37,460 nt of DNA from CAZMGG01 sp964565715 (lineage in GTDB: Bacteria; Planctomycetota; UBA1135; UBA2386): contig CAZMGG010000047.1 of NCBI GenBank assembly GCA_964565715.1, positions 1-37,460 on the forward strand, read 5' to 3'. Made by a program: the position numbers and the translations under genes. Of the stretch, positions 1-8,164 are shown one piece after another. The number at the start of each line of letters is the position of its first letter. Within the stretch, counting starts at the first letter, position 1. The notes under the pieces are model-generated. The model had not been told where the DNA came from and did not search any database. It was given only the letters and a program-made list of their open reading frames with translations.

Positions 1-739
1 AGTCGCCGGTGTGCACGCCCATCGGATCGAAGTTCTCGATCGAGCAGATGATGACGACGTTGTCGTTCTTGTCGCGCATCACCTCCAGTTCGAACTCCTT
101 CCAGCCGGCGATCGACTCCTCGATCAATACCTCGCTGTTCAGGCTCAGCTCGAGGCCGCGGGAGCAGATGTCCTCGAACTCCTCGAGGTTGTAGGCGATG
201 CCGCCGCCGCTGCCGCCCATGGTGAAGCCGGGCCGGATGACGCAGGGCAGGCCGATGCTGTCGAGCGCGCGGCGGGCCTCGTTCATCGTGTAGGCCAGCT
301 GCGAGCGGGCGCACTGCAGGCCCACCTTCTCCATCGCCTCCTTGAACTCGAGGCGGCCCTCGGCCTTGGCGATGGCCTTGGGATTGGCACCGATCATCTC
401 GACGCCGAACTGCTGCAGCACCCCCATGTCGTGGAGCTGCATGGCGCAGTTCAGCGCGGTCTGGCCGCCGAGCGTCGGCAGCAGCGCATCCGGGCGCTCC
501 GCCTCGATGATCCGCGCCACCGTTTCCGGGGTGATCGGTTCGATGTAGGTCCGATCCGCGGTCTCCGGATCGGTCATGATGGTCGCGGGGTTGCTGTTGA
601 CCAGGATGATGCGGAACCCATCCGCCCGCAGGGCCCGGCAGGCCTGCGTTCCGGAATAATCGAACTCGCAGGCCTGGCCGATGATGATCGGCCCCGAGCC
701 CAGGACGAGGATGGAACGCAGGTCTTGACGGCGCGGCAT
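1..739 (-). CDS. carB: Carbamoyl-phosphate synthase large subunit, N-terminal part
   Basis: CarB uses glutamine-derived ammonia, bicarbonate and two ATP to make carbamoyl phosphate for arginine and pyrimidine synthesis. The visible 246 residues begin MPRRQDLRSILVLGSGPI and continue with the IGQACEFDYSGTQAC segment. VNSNPATIMTD, LPTLGGQTALN and the ATP-grasp segment with RPGFTMGGSGGG and EESIAGWKEFELEVMRD follow, all hallmarks of the first carboxyphosphate domain. The gene runs off the left edge of the window, so the second ATP-grasp half and the allosteric domain are not visible. The ATG at 739 sits directly before the family's usual start. No convincing Shine-Dalgarno sequence precedes it. 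Identity is near certain. Confidence 0.97.
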   Translation of the reverse strand, partial: MPRRQDLRSILVLGSGPIIIGQACEFDYSGTQACRALRADGFRIILVNSNPATIMTDPETADRTYIEPITPETVARIIEAERPDALLPTLGGQTALNCAMQLHDMGVLQQFGVEMIGANPKAIAKAEGRLEFKEAMEKVGLQCARSQLAYTMNEARRALDSIGLPCVIRPGFTMGGSGGGIAYNLEEFEDICSRGLELSLNSEVLIEESIAGWKEFELEVMRDKNDNVVIICSIENFDPMGVHTGD

Positions 740-989
740 CGCTTCGGGGGAAGGACTACACCAGAGCGGTCCCGGAGGCGCGAGCGGAATGTCAGCGCGG
801 CGCGGAAGTCGCGGGCGCGCGACCAGTTCTCCACGGAAGGCATCTGCTGCAAGTCGCCGTGGACATCGGGCTTGCGGAGCCGCGTGCGAAGTTGTCCAGA
901 GGGGCGTGGAGAACCGGATCGGGGGGATCGCCGGAATGCCGGCGCGGAGCGTGAACCGGACGCGGCCCATGGCTAGCGTCGCCTCCCGC
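740..989. other. Divergent intergenic region carB / membrane protein
   Basis: About 250 bases separate the divergent carB and 990-1637 genes. The reading frame of the plus-strand gene stays open leftwards to 789, but the encoded stretch is Arg/Ala/Ser-rich low-complexity sequence without hydrophobic segments. I treat it as non-coding. No clear promoter, riboswitch or tRNA was seen. Confidence 0.4.
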
Positions 990-1637
990 ATGAGCCAGCC
1001 CGATCGCGCGCCGTCCGTCCTCCGGCCCCTCCTCCTGGCCGCCTGCATCACGCTCGCCGTGACGGCCCTGCGGCTGGTCGGCGAGCTGCAGCAGTGGAGC
1101 CCGTCCCTCTCCAACCGGGACGCGGGCGGCGGCGGCGCCCTGCTGGGCATCACCTGGCTGGTGCCGGTGTTCGGGCTGTGGTTCGGGATCCAGCTCGCCC
1201 GCGGCGGCCGCCCGCCGGCGCACAAGGGCAAGGCGATCCTGCTGCCGATCCTCGGCATCGGTGGGCTCGTCGGCGCCATGGCCCTGCAGTTCATGGTGCT
1301 CGAACTCGACGGCAATGCGATGTTCGCCTACCTCGGCGCGACGCTGGGGGCGTGCTCGCTGACGGCGCTGGCGGCGTGGCCGTCGCTGTTCGGCGCCAAT
1401 CTCGTCTACGGGCTGTGCGCGCGGCTGCCGATCATCGCGCTCACCTACGTCGCCTTCGACAAGGGCTGGGACGTCCACCACGTCAAGCTGCCGCCGAACG
1501 CCACTGCCGCCGCCCAGGCCGACCCGGCCTGGTTCCTGTCGGCGGCGCAGATCGTGTTGTGGATCCCCTTCACGATCCTGGTCGGCGGCCTGTTCGGCGG
1601 GCTCGGCGCCCTGTTCGTGCGCCGGCCGCAGGCCTAG
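990..1637 (+). CDS. Small polytopic membrane protein, function unknown
   Basis: This gene encodes 215 residues from the ATG at 990 (MSQPDRAPSVLRPLLL); an in-frame ATG at 969 is an alternative. Four or five hydrophobic segments are visible: near residues 10-28, GITWLVPVFGLWFGIQLA, ILLPILGIGGLVGAMALQFMV, the stretch from AYLGATLGACSLTAL onward, and a final one ending GGLFGGLGALFV. An Arg-rich end follows. There is no catalytic motif and I do not recognise the family. Its last codon overlaps the aroB stop in a shared CTAG palindrome, so the two convergent genes end on the same four bases. It is probably an inner-membrane protein. Confidence 0.65.
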   Translation: MSQPDRAPSVLRPLLLAACITLAVTALRLVGELQQWSPSLSNRDAGGGGALLGITWLVPVFGLWFGIQLARGGRPPAHKGKAILLPILGIGGLVGAMALQFMVLELDGNAMFAYLGATLGACSLTALAAWPSLFGANLVYGLCARLPIIALTYVAFDKGWDVHHVKLPPNATAAAQADPAWFLSAAQIVLWIPFTILVGGLFGGLGALFVRRPQA

Positions 1638-2689
1638 TCCGCCGGCTGGTTGCGCAGGTCGTCGGCGAGCGCCGCAGCGAGGTCGTCGAGGGGCAGCGCG
1701 CGGGTGCTGCTCCGGCCGATGCCCGTGGGCAGCACGAAGTGCACCGCCGTGCCCTCGACCTTCTTGTCGCGGGCGAGGAACGGCAGCAGCGCGGCCGCCG
1801 GCGGCAGCGGGGTCTCCGCGAAGCCGTAGGCCCGCAGCAGCGCGTGGGCGCGCCCGGCAGCGGCGGGCGGGATCGTGTCGAGGGAGCGGCCCAGGCGCAG
1901 CGCGAAGTGCAGGCCGCGGGCGACGCAAAGGCCGTGCGGCGTGCCGAAGCCCGCGTGGGCCTCGAGCGCGTGGCCCAGCGTGTGGCCCAGGTTGAGCAGG
2001 CGGCGCGGCCCGGACTCGCGCAGGTCGGCTTCGACCACGGCGATCTTGGCTCGCACGCAGCGCTCGACCGCGTGGGCCAGCGCCGCCGGCTGGCGCGCCA
2101 GCACCGCCTCGCGCTCGTCCTCGAGGAACGCGAACAGCTCCGGATCGAGGCCGAGGGCCACCTTGAGCACCTCGCCGAGGCCCGAGCGGAACTCGCCGTC
2201 CGGCAGGGTCGGGAGGAAGTCGGGGTCGATGAGCACCAGCCGGGGCGGATGCACCGTGCCGACCAGGTTCTTGCCCGCCGGCAGGTTGACGGCGTTCTTG
2301 CCGCCGACGCTGCTGTCGACCATCGCCAGCAGGGTGGTGGGCACCATCCACAGCTCGATGCCGCGCAGGTAGAGCGAGGCGCAGAGGCCGCCGAGATCGC
2401 CGATGGTGCCGCCGCCGAGCGCCGCCAGGATGCCGGTGCGGTCGATGCCGGCCCGGGCGAGGTCGCCGAGCACCTCGGCGGCGGTCGCCAGCGTCTTGAT
2501 GGCCTCGCCGCCGGCCACGGCGCGCTGCGCCCAGCCCGCCGGCACCGCTTCGGTCAGCAGCGGCGCGCCCGCATCGAGCAGGGCGAAGCCGCGCCGGTCG
2601 CCGGCCGCGGCCAGGTGCCGCCGGACGCCGTTGCCGATGCGGATCTCGCTCGGGCCTTCGCCGGCGGGGCGGCAGTGCAGGACGATCAC
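1634..2689 (-). CDS. aroB: 3-dehydroquinate synthase
   Basis: AroB converts DAHP to 3-dehydroquinate, the second step of the shikimate pathway, using NAD and a divalent metal. The 351-residue product shows the NAD-binding LGGGTIGDLGG (about 91-101) and DSSVGGKNAVNLPAGKNLVG with Lys131. The three metal ligands fit Glu173 in RSGLGEVLK, His236 in LNLGHTLGHALE and His252 in PHGLCVARG. Length is typical of the family. The start is a GTG whose last two bases form the TGA of the upstream membrane-protein gene (GTGA at 2689-2686), so translation is probably coupled to that gene. The frame is also open far upstream, but that part overlaps the neighbour and is not AroB-like. Confidence 0.95.
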   Translation of the reverse strand: MIVLHCRPAGEGPSEIRIGNGVRRHLAAAGDRRGFALLDAGAPLLTEAVPAGWAQRAVAGGEAIKTLATAAEVLGDLARAGIDRTGILAALGGGTIGDLGGLCASLYLRGIELWMVPTTLLAMVDSSVGGKNAVNLPAGKNLVGTVHPPRLVLIDPDFLPTLPDGEFRSGLGEVLKVALGLDPELFAFLEDEREAVLARQPAALAHAVERCVRAKIAVVEADLRESGPRRLLNLGHTLGHALEAHAGFGTPHGLCVARGLHFALRLGRSLDTIPPAAAGRAHALLRAYGFAETPLPPAAALLPFLARDKKVEGTAVHFVLPTGIGRSSTRALPLDDLAAALADDLRNQPAD

Positions 2690-4056
2690 GACGAGGTCGG
2701 CGTGGCGGGCGCGGTCGTGCGTCCCCGTTCCTTGCGCCGGCGGGCGTTGCGGTCGTCCTGGTGCTGCAGCCAGCGGCGCTGCTCGCGCTTCGACATGCGC
2801 CAGATGCCCAGCATGGTCAGGCTCACCAGCACCAGCACGGCGATGCCGAGGTCGCGCACGCCGGGCTGCGATTCCATGACGTAGCGGTCGAGGCCGGCGG
2901 CGACGAACACCGGCGTCGGCAGCTCGCGGCCCTGCCGGGTCTCGTAGACCATCCGCTTGTAGTAGAAGCAGCGGACCTCGAGGCCGGTGCCGCTCGGCAT
3001 CCGCTCGACGTTGCCGGGGATCCAGACCGGCACCAGGCGGCCGCCGAGGTCGCGGTTCATGATCCAGGCCTCGGTCCAGTACTCGATGCCCGCCGGGTTG
3101 GTGTTGGCGCGGGTGGTGCGGGTCATGGCCAGCGTGCCGAGCAGCCGCATCGGCGTGCCACGCTGCACCGTGCCGCGCATCACCGCGTCCCACTGCTTGC
3201 GGTCGCTGAAGGCGGGCCGGGCGCGCCAGTCGGCCTTGTCGACCAGCTGCTTCTGGTCGCGGGCATAGGCGGCGAGGTGCCACAGCGCTTCGGCCTGGTC
3301 GTGCTCGATGTCGCGTTCCGAGTCGCGGTCCGGGTGGAACTCGTTGGCCACCATGCCGCCGTCGCGCATGCCGTTGAAGGCGGCCTGGTCCAGTTCGGTG
3401 ACCGCCGGCCAGTCCTCGTAGGCGTGCTGGATCTCGCGGCCGACCAGCAGCGGCGCCTGGTCGACGGTGGCGGGGAAGGTCAGGTCGCGCAGCTTGAGGA
3501 AGAACCCCTCGACGCGCACCCAGCTCCCCGGCACGACCTCGACGCCGGGCTTCATCGAGAACGTCGCCAGCACCGGGTCGCCCTCGGCGGTGCGCAGCGA
3601 CGCCTCGTAGACCGAGTAGCCGGGCACCGGGTGGCCCGGCTTCGGGCCGGCCAGCTCCTCGAGCCGGCCCTTGTACCAGAGCCAGGCGCCGCGATGGCGG
3701 GCGGCGTCGGCGCGGATCGTCGGCACCGGCACCGGCCGGCTCGGCATGCCCAGCGCCTGGGCCACGGTGGGTCCGACGTCGAGGGACTTGGCCAGCAGGT
3801 GCTGCAGCGGCTCGGCCTCCAGGCGCAGCCGTTCCTCACGGGTGCCGTCCCGGGCGGTGGCCAGCAGGGTGGCGTCCAGTTCGGGCACCTCGACCCGGGG
3901 CGGGGGCAGGTCGGGGATCGCCGAGGGATCGACCGCGCCCGACGGCGTCGGCAGGAAGAAGGCCAGGTAGACCAGCGCCGCCAGGACCGCGCCCATCAGG
4001 GCCATGCGGACCACCACGCCTTGTCCACCGGACTTGGAAGATGGCAACCGGAGCAT
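2686..4056 (-). CDS. Membrane-anchored hypothetical protein
   Basis: This 456-residue protein has an N-terminal transmembrane segment (ALMGAVLAALVYLAFFLP, about residues 19-36). A long soluble region follows that includes an OB-like stretch around WLWYKGRLEELAGP and GSWVRVEGFFLKL. A second transmembrane helix near the C terminus (GIAVLVLVSLTMLGIW) leads into a strongly basic tail. The bulk therefore probably lies on the non-cytoplasmic side, held by both ends. I do not recognise a named family. I chose the ATG at 4056 over a GTG at 4062 because a TATCCT box lies 10 bases upstream of it. It is coupled to aroB by a GTGA junction, although no functional link to the shikimate pathway is evident. 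Confidence 0.75.
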   Translation of the reverse strand: MLRLPSSKSGGQGVVVRMALMGAVLAALVYLAFFLPTPSGAVDPSAIPDLPPPRVEVPELDATLLATARDGTREERLRLEAEPLQHLLAKSLDVGPTVAQALGMPSRPVPVPTIRADAARHRGAWLWYKGRLEELAGPKPGHPVPGYSVYEASLRTAEGDPVLATFSMKPGVEVVPGSWVRVEGFFLKLRDLTFPATVDQAPLLVGREIQHAYEDWPAVTELDQAAFNGMRDGGMVANEFHPDRDSERDIEHDQAEALWHLAAYARDQKQLVDKADWRARPAFSDRKQWDAVMRGTVQRGTPMRLLGTLAMTRTTRANTNPAGIEYWTEAWIMNRDLGGRLVPVWIPGNVERMPSGTGLEVRCFYYKRMVYETRQGRELPTPVFVAAGLDRYVMESQPGVRDLGIAVLVLVSLTMLGIWRMSKREQRRWLQHQDDRNARRRKERGRTTAPATPTSS

Positions 4057-4066
4057 GAACACGCGC

Positions 4067-4072
4067 AGGATA
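4067..4072 (-). promoter_or_regulatory. Candidate -10 box (TATCCT)
   Basis: TATCCT on the minus strand lies 10 bases before the ATG at 4056. The same hexamer occurs upstream of rpsU and of the DUF2752 gene. No good -35 is visible. It would give a very short leader for the membrane protein-aroB pair. Confidence 0.3.
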
Positions 4073-4141
4073 ACGGGCCGGTCCCGCCGCAGGTTCGTCC
4101 GCAGTCGGATCCGGCGGGAAACGGCGCCGCCGCGCCGCGGG

Positions 4142-4531
4142 CTACTCGTCCTCGGGGCGGTCGAACAGGCCGCCGAGGTGGAAGTTGGCGATGTCCGAGC
4201 GGTCGACGATGGTGGCGGCGTTGACCCCCAGCGTGATGGCGATGACCTCGGCGATCTCCTCGGAGGTGGCGCCCTCCTTCTTCGCCTTCTTGAAGTGGCC
4301 CTCCAGGCAGCCCTTGCAGCCGCTGGTCAGCGCCGCGGCGATCGCCACGAACTCCTTGGTCTTGATGTCCAGCTTCGACTTGCCGTAGGTGGCCTTGTAG
4401 AAGCCCATGTAGAGGTTCTTCAGCTCCGGCGTCAGCATCGCGTAGCTGCGCATCCTGGAGCTCGGCAGACGGCCATCCTCGAGGGGTTCGGTGGGGGGAG
4501 TGCTGGCCTTCTTCTCGTCGGACTTGCTCAT
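4142..4531 (-). CDS. Carboxymuconolactone decarboxylase/AhpD-like protein
   Basis: This 129-residue all-helical protein belongs to the CMD/AhpD superfamily. The diagnostic CKGC motif (Cys72, Cys75) followed by His79 (CLEGHF) matches the CxxC-x3-H proton-relay/thiol active site of AhpD-like alkyl-hydroperoxidase partners. The preceding KTKEFVAIAAAL helix and the following GATSEEIAEVIAITLGVNAATIV are also typical. The first 25 residues are a polar, probably disordered leader. A thiol-based peroxidase or reductant role is inferred from the family; the physiological partner is not visible. The gene stands alone, with 114 bases between it and the Nudix-like gene on the same strand. A TATTCC box at 4595-4600 is a possible -10. 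Confidence 0.88.
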   Translation of the reverse strand: MSKSDEKKASTPPTEPLEDGRLPSSRMRSYAMLTPELKNLYMGFYKATYGKSKLDIKTKEFVAIAAALTSGCKGCLEGHFKKAKKEGATSEEIAEVIAITLGVNAATIVDRSDIANFHLGGLFDRPEDE

Positions 4532-4645
4532 GGGGGGCGGTGGGGGCGGGATGCGGGCGACGGCGCGCCCGGCAGCTGGACGCTGAGGGGCGCCGGAATA
4601 CGACCGGGGCGGGCGTTCGGGTAGGCCCTTTTTGGGGGGCGGCGA

Positions 4646-5071
4646 TTATTGCAGGGTGAGCTGCAGCCGCACCAGCGCGTCGCGGTCGTTCTGCAGTTCC
4701 ATCCGCTGGAAGGCCTGCTCGAACGGCAGCCAGAGCGACTCGCCCACCATCGGGCCCGGCGTCACCGATGCCAGCGGCGCGTCCGGGCCGCCGGCCTGCC
4801 AGGCGAACGGCCACTCCACCAGACCGAGCTCGCCGAACAGCTCCTTGTTGGGCTGGGCGATCTCCAGGAGCTGCAGCGGGCGGCGCAGGCCGGTCTCGGC
4901 GCGCACCTCGCGCAGCACGGCGTCCTGGATCTTGTCGCCGGGCGTCACCGGCCCGACCACCGGTCCCATCGGCCATTCCTCCCGCGGCTTCTGCCGCACC
5001 AGGAGGTACTGCACGCCGTCCGCGTGGACGTGGAACACGAAGACCCGGATGCGATGTTCGATCGAGTACAC
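4646..5071 (-). CDS. Nudix-fold hydrolase-like protein with degenerate Nudix box
   Basis: This 141-residue protein has the Nudix layout: an N-terminal beta strand (HRIRVFVFHVHADGVQYLLV) followed by a Nudix-box region ending DAVLREVRAETGL. Against GX5EX7REUXEEXGU, the position-6 Glu is Asp and the first Glu of the metal-binding EE pair is Ala (REVRAE). Metal binding and pyrophosphatase activity may therefore be weakened or altered. The rest fits: a late strand (ESLWLPFEQAFQRM) and a helical C terminus. The GTG start at 5071 is supported by an AGGAGG Shine-Dalgarno five bases upstream. The substrate cannot be deduced; a non-catalytic nucleotide sensor is an alternative. Confidence 0.75.
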   Translation of the reverse strand: MYSIEHRIRVFVFHVHADGVQYLLVRQKPREEWPMGPVVGPVTPGDKIQDAVLREVRAETGLRRPLQLLEIAQPNKELFGELGLVEWPFAWQAGGPDAPLASVTPGPMVGESLWLPFEQAFQRMELQNDRDALVRLQLTLQ

Positions 5072-5076
5072 CGTCG

Positions 5077-5082
5077 CCTCCT
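5077..5082 (-). promoter_or_regulatory. Strong Shine-Dalgarno deciding the GTG start
   Basis: AGGAGG on the minus strand, five bases before the GTG at 5071, fixes the start of the Nudix-like gene. Sites this good are scarce in this window, where most starts lack any Shine-Dalgarno. Confidence 0.75.
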
Positions 5083-5160
5083 AGTCGCCTTATCGGCGCA
5101 GGTGCGCGACGGGACGTTCCAGGGAGCGGAATTTTCCGATCCGGGGAGGAGGCCGGCGGC

Positions 5161-6201
5161 CTACCGGTCGCCGCCCTTGGCAGGGGGCGTTCCGTCCTTC
5201 TCGCCGCCCAGCAGGCCCTTCAGGCCCTCCCGCCCCTGTTCCGCGGCGCGGGCGGCGGCGAAGCCCTGGGCGACGAAGGTGAGCGATTTGACCAGGCTCT
5301 GCTCCTGGAAGCCCGAGCCCCAGGCGTGGCCGCCGCCCTCGACCAGTTCCCAGGTGTGGGGGATCTTGCGGTCCGCCAGCACCTCGTGCAGGCGCTGGTT
5401 GGCGTCGCCGAAGCGGTAGTGGTCGGCGGTGCCGGCGTCGAAGTACAGGCGCAGGCCGTCGAGCTTCTCGATCGCCACGTCCTCGGCCAGGTTGAGCGGG
5501 TTGGCGAGCTTCCACTTCGCCGGGTCGATCGGATCGCCGAACACCTCGGTCAGGCCGAGCCACGACACCATCTGCTTCATCCGGTCCGGCAGGTCCTCGG
5601 GGTTGTGCGGCAGCACTGCCGAACTGTGCACCGCGATGGTGCCGAACAGCTCGGGCCGGGTCAGGCCGATGCGCAGAGCACCCATGCCGCCCATGGAGAT
5701 CCCCATCAGGGCCCGCTGGGAACGTTCCTTGCTGACCCGCCAGGTCGCCGTCAGGTGCTCCAGCAGGTCCTTGGTGATCAGGTCCTCGCAGTTGCCGCCC
5801 TTGCCGCGGTTCAGGTACATGGACCGCCGCGTGCCGTCGAAAGCCAGCACGAACACGCAGGGCTGCCACTTCGGGTCGCCGGCCATCCTGTCGAGGACCT
5901 GGGCGCCCATGCCGCGGCCATGGAACCGCAGGTGGTCCTCGTTCATGCCGTGCAGCCACACCACCAGGGGGTACACGGTCTTGGCGTTGGCCTCGTCGTC
6001 GTAGCCCTTCGGCAGGTAGATGCCGTAGCGGGCCTCGCCGTCCAGCGCCTCGCTCGGGAAGCTCTTCTCCTGGAAGGTCAGGTGCTGCAGTTCGACCGGC
6101 GGGTTGTTGCGGCGGCTACCGCGGTCCGGCCGTTGGGCGGGCAGCAGGGCGGTGACGGCAGCCAGGGCAGCCAGGAGCGGGAGGATGGTCTGGGCGCGCA
6201 T
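5161..6201 (-). CDS. Secreted esterase (esterase D / PF00756-like alpha/beta hydrolase)
   Basis: The 346-residue product starts with a signal peptide (MRAQTILPLLAALAAVTALLPAQ), so it is probably exported. The mature part is an alpha/beta hydrolase of the putative esterase family. The strand YPLVVWLHGMNED comes first, then the nucleophile elbow GISMGG with Ser169. An acid candidate lies at DAGTAD (Asp255 or Asp260) and the catalytic His292 in EGGGHAWGSGF. The last 40 residues are charged and Gly-rich, probably disordered. The natural ester is unknown; feruloyl/acetyl-xylan-type or S-formylglutathione-type activities occur in this family. It is divergent from folC with a 62-base shared upstream region carrying a TACCAT box on this strand (6229-6234). 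Confidence 0.87.
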   Translation of the reverse strand: MRAQTILPLLAALAAVTALLPAQRPDRGSRRNNPPVELQHLTFQEKSFPSEALDGEARYGIYLPKGYDDEANAKTVYPLVVWLHGMNEDHLRFHGRGMGAQVLDRMAGDPKWQPCVFVLAFDGTRRSMYLNRGKGGNCEDLITKDLLEHLTATWRVSKERSQRALMGISMGGMGALRIGLTRPELFGTIAVHSSAVLPHNPEDLPDRMKQMVSWLGLTEVFGDPIDPAKWKLANPLNLAEDVAIEKLDGLRLYFDAGTADHYRFGDANQRLHEVLADRKIPHTWELVEGGGHAWGSGFQEQSLVKSLTFVAQGFAAARAAEQGREGLKGLLGGEKDGTPPAKGGDR

Positions 6202-6263
6202 GCGGAACCTCGGCGGGGGTGGCGGGCGATGGTAGCCGCTCTCTACGCTTCCGCGGCGCCACC

Positions 6264-7577
6264 GTGCAGGAGAAACCCATCTCCCAACCCGATCCCGCCG
6301 CCGTCCGCCTCGCTCCCCTGCTGGGCCGCCTCGTCGACTACGAGCGGACCCGGCCCAACGCGCGGCTCTGGGACCTGGCCAACGCCCGCGCGCTGCTGGG
6401 GCGGCCGGGCGCGCCGCCGGCTGCCGGCCGGGCGATCCAGGTGGGCGGCAGCAAGGGCAAGGGCACGGTCTGCGCCTTCCTCGACGGGCTGGGCCGGAGC
6501 GCCGGGCTGCGGGTCGGCGTCTACACCTCGCCGCACGTCGAGACCCTGCTGGAACGCACCGTCGTCGATGGCGCGCCGGTGCCGATCGACCGGCTGGAGC
6601 CCGCCCTGGCGGCGGTGGTGGCGGCGGCGGGCTCGCTGGGGCTCGAGGCGACGTTCTTCGAGGCGATGACCGTGGCGGCGCGCGACCTGTTCGCCATCGC
6701 CGGCGTCGACCTGGCGATCTACGAGGTGGGGCTGGGCGGGCGCCATGACGCCACCACCGCGATCCCCGTCGATGCGTCGGTGCTCACCGGCATCGAACTG
6801 GAGCACACCGAGGTGCTGGGCGACACGGTGACGGCCATCGCCGGCGAGAAGGCGCCGATCATCCGGCCCGGCGGCGTCGGCGTCACCTCGGCCACCGGCG
6901 AGGCCCTGGTGGTGATCGAGCGGCACGCCCGCGAGGTCGGCGCCGAACTGCTGGTGTGGGAACGAGACTTCGCCCTGCAAGGGCTGCGCTGGGACGGCGG
7001 CGTGGCCCGCGCCGTGCTGCGGCTGCCCGACGGCGCCGCGGTACCGCTGCGCCTGCCCGACGCCCGCGCCTTCGAGCCCCGCATGCTGGCGCTGGCCGCC
7101 GTCGGCCTGCACCGGGTGCGGCCCGATGTGCCCCTCTGCCTCGATCCGGCGCCGCGCCCGGCGCTGCCGTGCCGTTTCGAGACGCTGGCCGGACCCGACG
7201 GCGGCGTCGTCGTGCTGGACGGCGCCCACACCGAACAGTCCCTTGCCGCCGTTGCCACGGAGTTCACCCGGCGTCATCCCGGCCGGTTCGCCACGGTGCT
7301 GTTCGGCTGCGCCGCCGGCAAGCGCTGGCGCACCGGCTTGGGCCCCCTGCTGGCCCTGGCCGATAGCTTCGTCGTGACGGTGGTGCCTGGCACCGCCGGC
7401 GAGGACCCGGAAGTCATCGCGGGATGGCTGCGGGAGCGGGGGTGCCGCGCCGAGGCGATCGCCGACGCGGGCGATGCGCTGCGGGAGGTGCTCCGGCGGC
7501 CGTCGCCGCGGCTGGTGGTCGGTTCGTTCTACCTCGCCGGCGCTGCACGGCGGCTGCTGCGCGGGATGGGGGGCTGA
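6264..7577 (+). CDS. folC: Folylpolyglutamate / dihydrofolate synthase
   Basis: FolC adds glutamate to folates, and in many bacteria also makes dihydrofolate, by ATP-dependent Mur-ligase chemistry. The 437-residue product shows the P-loop GGSKGKGTV (61-69) and the substrate-side YTSPHVETLLERTVV. The Mur-ligase central region EVGLGGRHDATT is followed by GEKAPIIRPGGVGVTSA and the C-terminal domain motif VVLDGAHTEQSLAAV. I prefer the GTG at 6264 (MQEKPISQPD), preceded by a TACGCT box; an in-frame GTG at 6219 would overlap the divergent esterase's promoter. Three bases separate it from the next gene, so they are probably co-transcribed. Whether it has DHFS activity as well as FPGS activity cannot be judged from sequence. 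Confidence 0.93.
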   Translation: MQEKPISQPDPAAVRLAPLLGRLVDYERTRPNARLWDLANARALLGRPGAPPAAGRAIQVGGSKGKGTVCAFLDGLGRSAGLRVGVYTSPHVETLLERTVVDGAPVPIDRLEPALAAVVAAAGSLGLEATFFEAMTVAARDLFAIAGVDLAIYEVGLGGRHDATTAIPVDASVLTGIELEHTEVLGDTVTAIAGEKAPIIRPGGVGVTSATGEALVVIERHAREVGAELLVWERDFALQGLRWDGGVARAVLRLPDGAAVPLRLPDARAFEPRMLALAAVGLHRVRPDVPLCLDPAPRPALPCRFETLAGPDGGVVVLDGAHTEQSLAAVATEFTRRHPGRFATVLFGCAAGKRWRTGLGPLLALADSFVVTVVPGTAGEDPEVIAGWLRERGCRAEAIADAGDALREVLRRPSPRLVVGSFYLAGAARRLLRGMGG

Positions 7578-7580
7578 AGG

Positions 7581-8120
7581 ATGGACCACCAGGACAAGGC
7601 TGCGGGCGGCGTCGAGGCGCCGGTGTTCGTCGAGGACGTGTTCCTGACCGATGCCTTCCTCATCAAGGGCCGGCTGTCGAAGAAGAACAAGCGGCTCAGC
7701 AACGTGCTGGAGGACAGCACCCGCACGTTCCTGCAGATCCAGGACGCCACCATGGTGTCGTTGCGCAACGGCGAGGTGATCCGCACGCCGAGCGTCATGG
7801 TCAACTTCAAGGAGGTGATCCTGGCGCACGAGCTGGTCGACGTCGCCGGCGACGAGCACCTGAAGCGGCTGGCCCTGCCCAACAAGACCGTGCACATCCG
7901 GGCGTTCTACAACGGCGCCGTGCAGTTCGAGCTGGCCGGCAACATCGAGGCCGGCGCCTACGAGCAGGTCACCGGCATGGGCGGCCGCCGCTACTTCATC
8001 ATGCAGAAGCCCACCTTGCGCGGCCTCAGCCTGGAGATCCGCGACCTCGCGCTGCTGCGCGGGCTCGAGTACGCGATCGTCCGCAAGGACAAGATGGCGT
8101 ACGTGTACGACTTCAGCTGA
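7581..8120 (+). CDS. Conserved hypothetical protein
   Basis: The 179-residue product has no signal or transmembrane segment. It reads as a soluble alpha/beta protein with two similar beta-rich halves. The first holds EDVFLTDAFLIKGRL and FLQIQDATMVSL; the second holds NKTVHIRAFYNGAVQFELAG and GRRYFIMQK. Both halves have a strand-rich pattern around short charged turns. The segment LTDAFLIKGRL-SNVLEDS-FLQIQDA looks like a conserved core, but I cannot attach a name. It starts three bases after folC and probably belongs to that operon. No catalytic residues stand out. A structural or regulatory role is possible but unsupported. Confidence 0.75.
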   Translation: MDHQDKAAGGVEAPVFVEDVFLTDAFLIKGRLSKKNKRLSNVLEDSTRTFLQIQDATMVSLRNGEVIRTPSVMVNFKEVILAHELVDVAGDEHLKRLALPNKTVHIRAFYNGAVQFELAGNIEAGAYEQVTGMGGRRYFIMQKPTLRGLSLEIRDLALLRGLEYAIVRKDKMAYVYDFS

Positions 8121-8134
8121 GCGGCGGCCGGTCG

Positions 8135-8140
8135 TATCCT
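8135..8140 (+). promoter_or_regulatory. Candidate -10 box (TATCCT)
   Basis: TATCCT lies 24 bases upstream of the GTG of the DUF2752 gene, in the short gap after the hypothetical gene. It is the same hexamer seen before rpsU and before the aroB pair. No clear -35. Confidence 0.3.
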
Positions 8141-8164
8141 GCGCGGCCCGACCAGGTCCGCCGC

